DNA of 64,000 bases from UBA2279 sp041595875 (GCA_041595875.1 JBFHJN010000005.1:8171-72170), one strand, 5' to 3'. Positions 18,186-27,453 are shown, counted from the first letter of the stretch. Numbers and translations: made by a program. Notes: generated from the letters alone by a model not told the origin.

Positions 18186-18925
18186 CGGACGCCCTCCCGG
18201 ACCGCGTTGTACAGATCGAAGCGACGATCCAACTCGTTCGGATCGAATCCTTTGCTGGCAAGCACCTTGCGAGCCGCATCGAAATTGGCGTCAGGAGCCA
18301 GTCCACGACATCCGGTACAAGGACGACCGAGACTCGGGCACTTCGCCCCACAACCCGTCCGTGTCACAAGTCCCAGGCAGATCTCGCCGCGGTCAAGCAG
18401 GCAGACATTCTCCTTGGTCTTGCACACCGCACACATCGGATCGCCCGGCAGCGGGTCCGCAAGACCCTGAAGCGCTTTTGACAGGACTGCAAGGAACTCA
18501 TCCATGTCGATGGGACAACCCGGGACCTGATAGTCGACGTCGATCACCGAGTGAACAGGCTCGGGCGCGCAACGCCCTCGCGCGACATCGGACCCTTCCC
18601 CGTACACAGCGCTATAGGCCGCATCGAGGTCACAGCGGTTCGCCAGTGCAGGAATGCCGCCCGTATGGGCGCATGTCCCGATCGTCATGACCACCGAAGC
18701 GGTCTCTCTCAGCCGCTTCAGCAGCTCGATGTGCTCCACGGTGGTGACGGCACCCTCGACTACCGCGATGTCGTACTCGGCCGGCATGTGCCCGGACGAT
18801 GCAAGCTGCCAATACCCGAGGTCGATCACACCCAGCATCTCCAGCAGGTGATCTTCGATGTTGGTTATCTGGACCTGGCAGCCAAAATCACTGGCGAGAC
18901 CTACAACCACTACACGAGGCGCCAA
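18182..18925 (-). CDS. hydD: Group 3b-type hydrogenase small subunit
   Basis: 247-residue electron-transfer subunit with Cys ligands for Fe-S clusters: DFGCQVQI near the N-terminus, IGTCAHTGGIP, QVPGCPID and the C-terminal C-rich stretch CAVCKTKENVC through GCGAKCPSLGRPCTGC. No Tat signal is present, consistent with a cytoplasmic enzyme. The first codon is a TTG at 18925, which immediately follows the hydG stop and has GGAGG 8 nt upstream. The stop overlaps hydA by 4 bp. Confidence 0.9.
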   Translation of the reverse strand: MAPRVVVVGLASDFGCQVQITNIEDHLLEMLGVIDLGYWQLASSGHMPAEYDIAVVEGAVTTVEHIELLKRLRETASVVMTIGTCAHTGGIPALANRCDLDAAYSAVYGEGSDVARGRCAPEPVHSVIDVDYQVPGCPIDMDEFLAVLSKALQGLADPLPGDPMCAVCKTKENVCLLDRGEICLGLVTRTGCGAKCPSLGRPCTGCRGLAPDANFDAARKVLASKGFDPNELDRRFDLYNAVREGVR

Positions 18926-19792
18926 CTATATCGCCTCCTGTAGGTTCATGGCTTCCCAGTAACTGAACACCGGACCGTCGATACATGCGTACTGGTGACC
19001 CACGCCGCAATGACCGCACTTGCCGATGCCGCACTTCATCCTTCGCTCGAAAGACATGTAGATCTTGTCGACATCCATGTTCTTCTTGCGCATCTCCTCG
19101 ATCACGTACTTGTACATGACCGGGGGTCCGCAGATGGCACCGTAGGTGCAATCAGGATCGACGTCGACCTGATCGAACAGCTTGGTCACGACTCCGACCG
19201 GACCGTCCCATGTGTCATCAGACTCATCAACGGTCAGCATCAAGTCGAAATCCTCCCGGTGCTTCCACATATCGAACTGATGGCGGAAGAGCACCTCACT
19301 GGGGTTCTTCGCTCCATACATGATCGTGACTTTTCCAAACTCATGTCGCTCATCATGAATGTGATTGATCAAGGACTTGAGCGGTGCGATACCCAACCCT
19401 CCGGCGACCAGCAGGATATCGTTGCCCTTCATCTGCTCGAACGGAAAACCGCGTCCAAGCGGGCCACGAAGACCAACGATATCTCCGCACTGCTTCTTAT
19501 GAAGCGCGCCGGTCACATCGCCTGTGTTACGAACACACAGCTCGATGAAGCCCTGCTTGCTGGGCGCCGACGAGATCGAGATCGGAGCCTCGCCCACCCC
19601 GAATAGGGATATCTCGGCGAACTGACCGGCGTGGAACTTGAAAGCCTCCCGTACCTCAGGGTCGATCAGACGGAGTTCGAAGAGCTTCTCTTTCTCCGTG
19701 AGATCTTGGATGGAGGTGATCCTGGCCGGCCAGGGACGATAGGCATTGCCCACACCGTCGCACGTACACTCATCCACGCGTATTTCACTCAT
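18926..19792 (-). CDS. hydG: Hydrogenase FAD/NAD(P)-binding subunit (HydG-type)
   Basis: 288-residue ferredoxin-reductase-like subunit that passes electrons between the hydrogenase and NAD(P)H. FAD-domain motif EAPISISSAPS, nucleotide-binding motif VAGGLGIAPLKSLI, and C-terminal [2Fe-2S] ligands CGIGKCGHCGVGHQYAC. Related to dihydroorotate dehydrogenase electron-transfer subunits; the neighbours identify it as the sulfhydrogenase gamma subunit. The ATG overlaps the hydB stop by 4 bp. Confidence 0.9.
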   Translation of the reverse strand: MSEIRVDECTCDGVGNAYRPWPARITSIQDLTEKEKLFELRLIDPEVREAFKFHAGQFAEISLFGVGEAPISISSAPSKQGFIELCVRNTGDVTGALHKKQCGDIVGLRGPLGRGFPFEQMKGNDILLVAGGLGIAPLKSLINHIHDERHEFGKVTIMYGAKNPSEVLFRHQFDMWKHREDFDLMLTVDESDDTWDGPVGVVTKLFDQVDVDPDCTYGAICGPPVMYKYVIEEMRKKNMDVDKIYMSFERRMKCGIGKCGHCGVGHQYACIDGPVFSYWEAMNLQEAI

Positions 19793-20811
19793 CGAGACCC
19801 CTCCGTCTGCAGCGCTTCAATGACTTTGACGGGGCTGATCCCGGATGGACAAGCAAGGGTACAACGCCCACAGCCGACACAAAGGACCCTCTCGAACTTG
19901 GACAGATAGCCCCAGTACTTGTGGTAGTAGCGGTACTTCAGGCGGCTCGAGCGGTCCTCTCGGAAGTTCTGCCCATGCGCTACGGCAGCGAACTCCTTGA
20001 ACTGGCAAGAGTCCCAGGTACGGACGCGATCGCCTGACTGCTGATCGACCTCGAGTCTGTCCTTGACGTCGAAGCAGTAGCAGGTCGGGCACACCATCGA
20101 ACACGCCCCGCACGACAGGCACTCGCTGCCGAAGTCGTCCCAGACAGAGCTATCGAACTTGGCATCGAGCAACACCGGCAGCTGCGCGGTGTCCACGTTG
20201 TTCGAGAAGCCCTGCTTGAACTCACGGACGACCTGCTGGAAATCGGCTGTGTCCTGCTCGGTCACGGCCCGGCTGTCCACATGCCTGTCCAGGACCTCCG
20301 CCCCTTTGACCGTTCGTAGCGACGCGTAGTAGCGATCGCCAAGATCGGTGAGGAAGATATCAAAGCCCCAATGGACCTCGTCGGTGTCCCACACGTTGCA
20401 AAAGCACGTCGGCGAAGGCGTGCATGACATCCCCACGATCAGCGTGTTGTCCCGACGGGCCTTGTAGTACGGATCGACGCGGCCCTGCAAGAACACGTTA
20501 TCCAGCAACAACAGCGAATTGATGTCACACGGATGCAAGCCGAACAGAACACGCGGAGATGCAACCACGGCATCATCGGTGACTTCTTCATCGGCACAAT
20601 TGAAGTGCATCATCGTCTCCTCCGGTGGCATGAGCCACTTCTTCGGAGGAAGGAGCGTCGTATCGTAGTCCAGACGGATCTGTGAAGGATCCGAGATAGG
20701 CGCGAAAACGAATCGGCCATCCTTCTCGATCGGTCCGATGACCTCATGGTCGGACGATAGTCCGGCGATGAGATCCGGCAGGCGCTCCTTATCCACTACA
20801 CGAAAGAACAT
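19789..20811 (-). CDS. hydB: Hydrogenase 4Fe-4S beta subunit (HydB-type)
   Basis: 340-residue ferredoxin-like subunit with the 4Fe-4S dicluster pattern C-LSCGACSMVCPTCYCFD around residue 235 and CVGCGRCTLACPSGI near the C-terminus. It forms the electron relay with HydG in group 3b hydrogenases. First gene of hydBGDA. The ndk stop lies only 46 bp upstream, so transcription may continue from the ndk promoter. Confidence 0.9.
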   Translation of the reverse strand: MFFRVVDKERLPDLIAGLSSDHEVIGPIEKDGRFVFAPISDPSQIRLDYDTTLLPPKKWLMPPEETMMHFNCADEEVTDDAVVASPRVLFGLHPCDINSLLLLDNVFLQGRVDPYYKARRDNTLIVGMSCTPSPTCFCNVWDTDEVHWGFDIFLTDLGDRYYASLRTVKGAEVLDRHVDSRAVTEQDTADFQQVVREFKQGFSNNVDTAQLPVLLDAKFDSSVWDDFGSECLSCGACSMVCPTCYCFDVKDRLEVDQQSGDRVRTWDSCQFKEFAAVAHGQNFREDRSSRLKYRYYHKYWGYLSKFERVLCVGCGRCTLACPSGISPVKVIEALQTEGSR

Positions 20812-20857
20812 CGAGGCCCCCTCACGCGGGTCATGAAAGCCAACGGTCAGTCCGGTT

Positions 20858-21259
20858 CTAGCCGAAGAAGATGGCTATCTCGCGCTCAGCGCTTTCCGGA
20901 GAGTCAGAGCCGTGGATGATGTTCGCATCGAGAGTCAGACCGAAGTCGCCGCGGATCGTTCCGGGGGCGGCGTCCGCAGGATTGGTGGCACCCATGAGCT
21001 TGCGCACGACCGGCACAGCAGAGGGACCGGACAGGACCATCTTCACGACGGGTCCCGAGGTGATGTACTCGACGAGGCCAGCGTAAAACGGCTTGCCCTC
21101 GTGCTCGACGTAATTGGCAGCAGCCTGCTGCGGGGTGACCATGCCGTGCTGCATGCGCTCGATAGTGAGACCTGTAGCCTCGAAGCGAGCCACGATCTGG
21201 CCCACAAGACCACGTGCGACTGCGTCAGGCTTGATCATTACATATGTCTTCTGAGTCAC
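20858..21259 (-). CDS. ndk: Nucleoside diphosphate kinase
   Basis: 133-residue enzyme that balances NTP pools by phosphate transfer from ATP through a phospho-His. It opens with TYVMIKPDAVARGLVGQI, has the nucleotide-binding GATNPADAAPGTIRGDFG, and the active-site His in NIIHGSDS. Length is typical. ATG at 21259 with AGGAG nearby. Probably starts a transcript that reads into hydBGDA (inference). Confidence 0.96.
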   Translation of the reverse strand: MTQKTYVMIKPDAVARGLVGQIVARFEATGLTIERMQHGMVTPQQAAANYVEHEGKPFYAGLVEYITSGPVVKMVLSGPSAVPVVRKLMGATNPADAAPGTIRGDFGLTLDANIIHGSDSPESAEREIAIFFG

Positions 21260-21286
21260 GCGTTCTCCTTATGCTGGGGGCAAAAC

Positions 21287-21311
21287 ACTTTGTGTCATAT
21301 AGCAACAAAGT
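21287..21311 (-). promoter_or_regulatory. Candidate ndk promoter with overlapping dyad operator
   Basis: A perfect inverted repeat, ACTTTGT-N11-ACAAAGT (21287-21293 and 21305-21311), flanks a TATATG (-10-like, minus strand, 21296-21301). A TTGCGC lies 18 nt upstream of the TATATG. The geometry suggests an operator over the promoter that drives ndk and perhaps hydBGDA. The regulator is unknown. Confidence 0.45.
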
Positions 21312-21346
21312 TTCGCCGCGCGCAACCCAAAACCTCTATCTATTTG

Positions 21347-22612
21347 TCACGAACCGCCACCGGTGGAACGCCAGTCATTGGTTATCCCGTTGACTTTCCA
21401 ACCCACTCCCTCGCGCACCATGAGTACCTGGTACGTGAGCGGGGCACCCGTCTCCAGCATCACGGTGACGACCACTTTGGATGTCTTGGCAGAGCGTTCG
21501 ACCGCTCCAAGCTCATAGGTGAAATCGACGGGCAGGTTGCCCATCTCCTTCTCAACGTCAGCGGTGGGGACCGCGACCCAGTACTCGGACACGCTCGCTC
21601 CCTCGGCGTGGGCGTCCAGCAGGCCGGTCACGGTCATGGTCTGCGTTGGATACCCGATGCCGCTCAACCACGCGAACGCCAGAACACCGAAGAGCGCGAT
21701 GCCGACGGCCGACCACACAGCAACAGTGAGCCACACGTTTCGTGAGCTGCGTCGCTCAACACGTTCGCGCTTGCGCTCCTCTCTGTCACTGGCCTTCATG
21801 TCGCTGTCGGTCCTTGTGAAGAACTCACTCACCGGCTCCTGCAGCTCAGCACTGATATCCGGCCGGGGAGTCATGTCCAAAGGCGGCAACTCGCCGGTAC
21901 GCCACCCCTCGACGACCTCCGGTCGCGCCAGTGCCTCTGTGCTCGCTTCGAATGCAGCGGTGGCAGCAGCGGGGAGTTCGTAATCGAACTCGCTCCTTGC
22001 ACGCTCAAACGCCCTTACCGCTTTTTCGTGCATGCCGAGAGCGACATATGCCATGCCGAGATTGGCCGAGGCCTTTCCCCGCCCTGCGTATCGATCCATA
22101 TCCACGGCTGCGCGATAGGCCTCAACGGCGTCTTGTGGACGACCGAGACTCATGTACGCCAGACCCAGGTTGTTGAGCGCCTTTCCGGGATCGGGGTTGG
22201 CGTCATCCAGCGCAGCCATCCGATACGAGTCCGCAGCCTTCTCGGCGTTGCCGAGTTCCAGGAGCGCTCCCGCCATGCCCTGAAGGGCCTTGTATCGACA
22301 ATCGTAGCCGGGGTCGTCCAGGGCCGCCTGATAGGCGGAGAGGGACTCCTCATGGTGCTTGCCCGCCACCAAGGCGGCGCCCAGGTTCGCCTGAACGGCG
22401 GACCGGCGCTCATACTCGCCGTCGTTGAGGGCTTTTCTGTAGACCGCGGCGGCGTCGTCGTAGCGCTTCAGGCGCATGAGTGCGTTGCCGGCCTGGTGAT
22501 ACGCAAGGCCATCGTTGTTCCCGGTTGTCGCGCCCAAGAACTCCCTGGCGGCGACACGGAAATCTCGGCTCTGGTACGCCTCTACCCCTTGCTGGAATCT
22601 CGCGTCATCCAC
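21347..22612 (-). CDS. TPR-repeat membrane protein
   Basis: 421-residue protein. Residues ~1-230 hold about six tetratricopeptide repeats (AYHQAGNALMRLKRYDDAAA and ALNNLGLAYMSLGRPQDAVE are clear units), which mediate protein contacts. After a charged linker of Arg, Lys and Glu, one membrane helix (VWLTVAVWSAVGIALFGVLA) leads to a ~100-residue extracytoplasmic domain. The topology puts the TPRs in the cytoplasm. No specific function can be assigned. It follows the cyclophilin gene by 17 bp, which fits a protein-folding or envelope assembly role. Confidence 0.75.
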   Translation of the reverse strand: MDDARFQQGVEAYQSRDFRVAAREFLGATTGNNDGLAYHQAGNALMRLKRYDDAAAVYRKALNDGEYERRSAVQANLGAALVAGKHHEESLSAYQAALDDPGYDCRYKALQGMAGALLELGNAEKAADSYRMAALDDANPDPGKALNNLGLAYMSLGRPQDAVEAYRAAVDMDRYAGRGKASANLGMAYVALGMHEKAVRAFERARSEFDYELPAAATAAFEASTEALARPEVVEGWRTGELPPLDMTPRPDISAELQEPVSEFFTRTDSDMKASDREERKRERVERRSSRNVWLTVAVWSAVGIALFGVLAFAWLSGIGYPTQTMTVTGLLDAHAEGASVSEYWVAVPTADVEKEMGNLPVDFTYELGAVERSAKTSKVVVTVMLETGAPLTYQVLMVREGVGWKVNGITNDWRSTGGGS

Positions 22613-22629
22613 TGGTTCCCCTGTCTCGG

Positions 22630-23169
22630 CTATGGCCGCTGATCGATGACGACGGACTCTATGGTGTCGCCTACCGCGATGGAATGAACGACGTCCATAC
22701 CCTCTGTCACCTCACCGAACACGGTGTACTGGCCGTCAAGGAACGGCTGCGGGCCGAGACAGATGTAGAACTGCGATCCAGCTGAATCCGGGTTCTGCGA
22801 CCGCGCCATCGACAAGGTCCCCTCAAGATGGGGCCGCTCGTTGAACTCTGCCGCGAGATTGAAGCCCGGCCCACCTGTGCCCAAAGCGGGATCGGACGGA
22901 GAGTACATCTGGGCCTTCTGCCTGCGCACGATCTCGCGTACTTCGTCCTCGCTCAGAGGCTTGGTCAGCGGGTCGCCTCCCTGGACCACGAAGTTGGGCT
23001 CGACCCGGTGGAACTTGATGCCGTCAAAATAGCCATCACGAGAAAGCTCTACGAACGTGGCAACCGTGTTCGGGGCGTCCTCGCCGAAGAACGACAGCTT
23101 GACGACCCCCTTCGACGTGGTGACAACGGCCGTCTCCGACCCTGTGAGTTCGACCTGTGATACGTGCAT
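22630..23169 (-). CDS. Cyclophilin-type peptidyl-prolyl isomerase
   Basis: 179-residue PPIase that speeds proline isomerisation in folding. Core motifs are FVELSRDGYFDGIKFHRVEP, NFVVQGGDP, LSMARSQNPDSAGSQFYI and FLDGQYTVFGEVTEGMDVV. The catalytic Arg is in FHRV. No signal peptide, so it should be cytoplasmic. ATG at 23169 with AGGAGG upstream. Divergent from the EF-G paralogue, with 267 bp between them. Confidence 0.92.
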   Translation of the reverse strand: MHVSQVELTGSETAVVTTSKGVVKLSFFGEDAPNTVATFVELSRDGYFDGIKFHRVEPNFVVQGGDPLTKPLSEDEVREIVRRQKAQMYSPSDPALGTGGPGFNLAAEFNERPHLEGTLSMARSQNPDSAGSQFYICLGPQPFLDGQYTVFGEVTEGMDVVHSIAVGDTIESVVIDQRP

Positions 23170-23436
23170 CGGCTCCTCCTAGGAGAGTGTGGTGCCGGTA
23201 GTGGACCGTCCTATTCTACCAATGCGCGAACCGCCGAGTAACCCGACACCTCAGAAGCACAGATTGCGTAGCAGGAACCGGCGTATGTGCTATGTTTGCC
23301 TTGCATCTTATCGCGTCACAATCGTTCGTCGCGCCACAGGGTCTCTGTGTAAGACACAGAACCCGCCGCGGACGCCGGACCTCGACGATCGCGGCATCTT
23401 CTATCGTCAGTTTGTGAGCCACGGGAGGCGATGCGC

Positions 23437-25503
23437 ATGGGAGCGCCAAGTACCGACAGGGTCCGGAACGTCGCGTTGGTGGGCCATGGGGGCGCGGGGA
23501 AGACATCCCTCGCCGAGGCAATGCTCTACATGGCCGGCGAGACGCCACGCCTCGGCAGCGTCGATGACGGTCACTCGTCACTTGACTATGACAGCGAAGA
23601 GCTCAAACGGAAGATGTCCGTCAACCTCTCGCTCGCTCCGTTCGTTCACAAAGACGTCAAGATCAACATCATCGATACTCCCGGCTATGCCGACTTCGTA
23701 GGCGACGCCATTGCAGGGCTCGAGGCCGCGGAGATGGCCCTGTTCGTAGTGGATGCCGTCTCCGGCCCACAGGTCCAGACAGCTCAACTCTGGGAGGCCG
23801 CCGGAGAGATCGGGATCGCTCGCGCCGTGTTCATCAACCGTCTGGACAAAGAACACGCCAGTTTCGAGACCGCGATGCAGTCACTGGACGACGCGTTCGG
23901 CCATCGGGTTGGAGCGGTTCAGATCCCCATCGGCAGCGAGGATGACTTCACGGGTGTCATCGATGTCATCCGCATGAAGGCCTACATCCACACCGACGGC
24001 GATAAGGTCAACGTCGTCGACATCCCTGCCGAGTACAGCGAGACCGCGGCCGAGTGGCGAGAGAAGCTCCTGGAGCTTGTCGCCGAGGCCGATGACGACC
24101 TGATGGAGAAGTACCTCGAAGGTGAGACCCTGAGCCAGGAGGACCTTGAGCGTCTTCTCGGCCTTGCTATAGCGCAGGGTATCTTCATCCCGGTGTTCAT
24201 CGGATCCGCTACGCGCCTCATCGGCGTTCGCGACCTCATGGATGAGATCGTGTCATTCTTCCCCGAGCCCACCGCACACGGGCCACTGCTCACTCGCGAT
24301 GGCGAAGAGGTGCCCATCACCATCGACGGCGCAACCACCCTGTTCGTGTTCAAGAGCATGTCAGATCAGTACGTCGGCCGCTTGTCGTTCGTCAAGGTGG
24401 TCGCCGGCACCCTCACTCCGAACACCGAACTCATCAACTCCCGTACAGGCAAGAGAGAACGCGTTGCACATGTACTGAAGGCACTCGGCAAAGACACCAC
24501 GGACATCGAAGCGGCACCCGCAGGCGACATCGTCGTCCTTGCGAAGCTGAGCGACACCCTCACCAACGACACGCTCAGCGTCGATGGCAAAACGGACTTC
24601 GCGACACTGCCCCTTCCCGAGCCGCTGTATCCGGTCGCGATCATCGCGAAGACCAAAGCCGATGAAGATAAGCTAGGCACCGCGCTCAAGTCCCTCGTGG
24701 ATGAGGACCCCCTGCTCGTCCTCCGGCGGGATGAGGAAACGCACCAGACTGTCATCTCGGCGGTGGGAGAAACGGCCATCGATGTGGTGCTCTCCCGTCT
24801 GCACGAGCGATTCCATGTAGAGGCTGAGCTTGAGGAGCTCAGGATCCCCTACCGTGAGACCATCCGCACCAAAGCCACCGCCCAGGGCCGCCACAAGAAG
24901 CAGACCGGCGGCAGCGGGCAGTTTGGAGACTGCTGGCTGCGTGTCGAGCCGAACCATGGGAAAGGCTACGAGTTCCTCGACGAGATCGTCGGTGGCAGGA
25001 TCCCTCGCCAGTTCATCCCTGCGGTGGACAAGGGCGTCCAGGAGACCATGACCCATGGCGTCTTGGCGGGTTACCCGATCGTGGACGTGAGGGTCGCCGT
25101 GTACGACGGCTCCTATCACGCTGTGGACTCCAACGAGATGGCGTTCCGAACAGCGGCGAGGATCGGCTTCAAGGCGGCCGTCGAGAAGGCGGACATGATC
25201 TTGCTCGAACCCATGGCCACGCTGGAGATCGAGGTACCCGACGACTACGCAGGTGCGGTCATGGGTGACATATCATCGATCCGCGGGCGCATCCTGGGAA
25301 TGGGCGCACCGCGACCCGGCGTTCAGACCATCAGCGCTCAGGCGCCCTACGCCGAAGTGGTGCACTACTCTTCGCACCTGCGCTCCATCACCAGCGGTAC
25401 AGGCCGATACACGATCTCCATAGATAGCTACGAACCTGTACCCGGAGACCTTGCGAAGAAGATAGTCGAGGAGTACCAGAAAGAACGCGCCGAGGGGCAC
25501 TAG
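23437..25503 (+). CDS. EF-G paralogue (elongation factor G-like, EF-G2 type)
   Basis: 688-residue translational GTPase with all five EF-G domains: P-loop GHGGAGKTS, DTPGYADF (G3), NRLD in place of the NKxD G4 motif, and the domain IV region KKQTGGSGQFGDCWLRVEP. The switch I region is replaced by DDGHSSLDYDSEELKRKMSV. It stands alone, without rpsL, rpsG or tuf, which marks it as a paralogue rather than housekeeping fusA. The ATG at 23437 is preferred over that at 23431 because GGGAGG lies 8 nt before it. A hairpin (23339-23364) sits in the leader. Confidence 0.87.
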   Translation: MGAPSTDRVRNVALVGHGGAGKTSLAEAMLYMAGETPRLGSVDDGHSSLDYDSEELKRKMSVNLSLAPFVHKDVKINIIDTPGYADFVGDAIAGLEAAEMALFVVDAVSGPQVQTAQLWEAAGEIGIARAVFINRLDKEHASFETAMQSLDDAFGHRVGAVQIPIGSEDDFTGVIDVIRMKAYIHTDGDKVNVVDIPAEYSETAAEWREKLLELVAEADDDLMEKYLEGETLSQEDLERLLGLAIAQGIFIPVFIGSATRLIGVRDLMDEIVSFFPEPTAHGPLLTRDGEEVPITIDGATTLFVFKSMSDQYVGRLSFVKVVAGTLTPNTELINSRTGKRERVAHVLKALGKDTTDIEAAPAGDIVVLAKLSDTLTNDTLSVDGKTDFATLPLPEPLYPVAIIAKTKADEDKLGTALKSLVDEDPLLVLRRDEETHQTVISAVGETAIDVVLSRLHERFHVEAELEELRIPYRETIRTKATAQGRHKKQTGGSGQFGDCWLRVEPNHGKGYEFLDEIVGGRIPRQFIPAVDKGVQETMTHGVLAGYPIVDVRVAVYDGSYHAVDSNEMAFRTAARIGFKAAVEKADMILLEPMATLEIEVPDDYAGAVMGDISSIRGRILGMGAPRPGVQTISAQAPYAEVVHYSSHLRSITSGTGRYTISIDSYEPVPGDLAKKIVEEYQKERAEGH

Positions 25504-25526
25504 ACCTCTCTTGTCCACTGATAAGC

Positions 25527-25560
25527 GAAGGCCCGATCGCATCGATCGGGCCTTCGGTGT
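25527..25560 (+). terminator. Rho-independent terminator after EF-G paralogue
   Basis: 13-bp perfect stem (25527-25539 with 25543-25555), 3-nt loop, then GGTGTTT, 24 bp past the stop codon. Confidence 0.8.
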
Positions 25561-25569
25561 TTCCGGGTG

Positions 25570-25645
25570 TGGTGCCCCCGACAGGACTCGAACCTGTGGC
25601 CTTCTGCTCCGGAGGCAGACGCTCTATCCGCTGAGCTACGAGGGC
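25570..25645 (-). tRNA. tRNA-Arg (anticodon CCG)
   Basis: Complete cloverleaf on the minus strand: acceptor GCCCTCG pairs CGGGGGC, D-arm GCTC/GAGC, anticodon stem TCTGC/GCAGA with loop CTCCGGA (anticodon CCG, reads CGG), T-arm with TTCGAGT, and an encoded CCA. 76 nt. Confidence 0.95.
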
Positions 25646-25775
25646 GCGCTGTGCCGCCCGAGAACAGTAGCACAGCACAGTGCTGTTTCCAACCCGAACG
25701 ACGACGGCTATCCTGGTAGATGCGGTAGCTGACCGCGGCTAGTGGAGCTCTCACCCCGACGGCCCGAAGGGACCG

Positions 25776-26690
25776 ATGAGACCCATGACACTTGGCAGAG
25801 CACTCATAATCATCAACCCCGCTGCGCGACACGGAGAGACAGCTCCCCTCATTCCCGTCATCGAGGAACTCATCGACGGAACGGTCGAACACGAGACCGT
25901 GTTGACCGAGAGGCCCGGACACGCGACCGAGCTTGCCCGAGAGGCGATCGGATTCCACGTGATCATCGCGGTAGGCGGCGATGGCACGGCACATGAGGTG
26001 CTCAACGGCATCATGGCACGGCCTGAAGATGACAGGCCCGCCATGTCGATCCTCCCCACCGGCTCCGGCAACGACTGGCGACGCACCCTTGGCATCTCCA
26101 AAGACCTCGCTACCGCGGTACGGCAGGTCCTCTCGGGAGAGCGCAAACGCGTCGATGTGGGCGTGTGCAACGGCACATACTTCGCCAACTCGCTTGCGAT
26201 CGGTCTTGATGCGCGGGTGACTGCAAAGGCAGTGGAGCTCAAGGTCACCACCGGTTGGTCGGGGCTGCCCCTGTACTTCAGGGCTCTCATGTACGTCTTG
26301 CTGCATCAGTTCTACGCACATGATGTGCGGGTGAAGCTCAACGATGGTCCCGTCCAGGAGCGAGACATCCTCATCATGGCCCTCACCAACGGGCCCACGT
26401 ATGGCGGCGGCTTCTTCATCAATCCCAACGCGATCGACGACGACGGATTGCTGGATATGTGCGTCATCGACAAGATATCGCTGCCTTCCGCCCTATGGCG
26501 ACTCCCCTTCGTGGTCGCCGGCAAGCATAAGTGGATGTCGATGGTGCATATGCAGCGTCATGCCAGGGTCGAGCTGTGGTCCGACGCTGCGGTCGCGGGT
26601 CAGGTCGACGGCGAAGTGCTTCTGTCGGACCACTACGAGGTGTCTGTCATCGCGGGTGGCCTAGAGGTAATCGTACCGAGGCCGGAATGA
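25776..26690 (+). CDS. Diacylglycerol kinase-like lipid kinase (YegS/DgkB type)
   Basis: 304-residue soluble lipid kinase of the DAGK catalytic family. NPAARHG near residue 15 and the nucleotide-binding motif VGGDGTAHEVLNGIM are clear, with LPTGSGNDWRRTLGI following. The likely substrate is diacylglycerol or another lipid released during envelope metabolism. The stop overlaps the plsY start by 4 bp, which ties it to glycerophospholipid synthesis. A second member of the family is at 56738. Confidence 0.85.
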   Translation: MRPMTLGRALIIINPAARHGETAPLIPVIEELIDGTVEHETVLTERPGHATELAREAIGFHVIIAVGGDGTAHEVLNGIMARPEDDRPAMSILPTGSGNDWRRTLGISKDLATAVRQVLSGERKRVDVGVCNGTYFANSLAIGLDARVTAKAVELKVTTGWSGLPLYFRALMYVLLHQFYAHDVRVKLNDGPVQERDILIMALTNGPTYGGGFFINPNAIDDDGLLDMCVIDKISLPSALWRLPFVVAGKHKWMSMVHMQRHARVELWSDAAVAGQVDGEVLLSDHYEVSVIAGGLEVIVPRPE

Positions 26691-27418
26691 TCTCCGGTCC
26701 TGTCTCCGGCGGCGGCTGGAACGTGGTGGGTTTGACGTTTCTTCTCGCCTATCTGATCGGGTCGTTCCCGAACGCCTACTTCATAGCGAGACATGTCACA
26801 GGCGAGGACATCACCACGCACGGATCCGGCAATGTGGGCGCCATGAACGTGCGCCGCACCACAGGCTCGTGGACCTGGTTCGCCGTGGCTATGTCCGCGG
26901 ACTTCATCAAGGGACTCGCCCCTGTCGCGCTGGCGAAACTCGCTGTTATCGGCGGTCTGGCCTTGCTGGTGAGCCCGTGGGGCGCGACGCTCGCCTCGGC
27001 AGGCACCGGCTGGTGGACGGTCGGCGCGTACTACGTACCCATGGCGGCGGTTGCCGGCGCAGTCGTTGGCCACAACTACTCGCTGTGGCTGGGCATCATC
27101 AAGAAGCGGCTGCTTCGAACCGGCAAAGGACTTGCCACGGGTGCCGGCGCACTCCTGGCGTATGACTGGCGGTTCTTCCTGGCTGTGGTGATCGTCGGGC
27201 TTGCAGTCATAGCGATCACGCACTACATGATGGCGGGCCAGGTCGTCGCCTCCATCGTGCTTCCGATAGCCGCAGTGGTGTTGCATTCACCCGACTGGAT
27301 CTTCGCAGCAGTCATGGGCGCGCTCGTTTACGCCGCACACCACAAGCGGTTCATCGGCATGCTGCAGGGCAAAGAGCCCAAGTTCTACATCCACGACCGC
27401 CAGGGTCCACGGGGATAA
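26687..27418 (+). CDS. plsY: Acyl-phosphate:glycerol-3-phosphate acyltransferase PlsY
   Basis: 243-residue membrane enzyme that makes lysophosphatidic acid, the first committed step of phospholipid synthesis. The glycerol-3-phosphate loop HGSGNVGAMNVRRTTG and the Gly-rich RTGKGLATGAGALLAYDW (a variant of GGKGVATxxG) are visible, with about five helices. The C-terminal ~40 residues (AAHHKRFIGMLQGKEPKF) are longer than usual. The ATG at 26687 overlaps the kinase stop; a longer in-frame opening lies inside that gene. Confidence 0.85.
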   Translation: MISGPVSGGGWNVVGLTFLLAYLIGSFPNAYFIARHVTGEDITTHGSGNVGAMNVRRTTGSWTWFAVAMSADFIKGLAPVALAKLAVIGGLALLVSPWGATLASAGTGWWTVGAYYVPMAAVAGAVVGHNYSLWLGIIKKRLLRTGKGLATGAGALLAYDWRFFLAVVIVGLAVIAITHYMMAGQVVASIVLPIAAVVLHSPDWIFAAVMGALVYAAHHKRFIGMLQGKEPKFYIHDRQGPRG

Positions 27419-27421
27419 TGA

Positions 27422-27453
27422 ATGAGGCCGGCCCCAAGGGGTACCGGCCTCAT
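27422..27453. terminator. Bidirectional terminator between plsY and ferredoxin
   Basis: 10-bp stem (27422-27431 with 27444-27453) with a loop that itself contains CCCC/GGGG. It is placed between the convergent plsY and ferredoxin genes. Confidence 0.75.
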
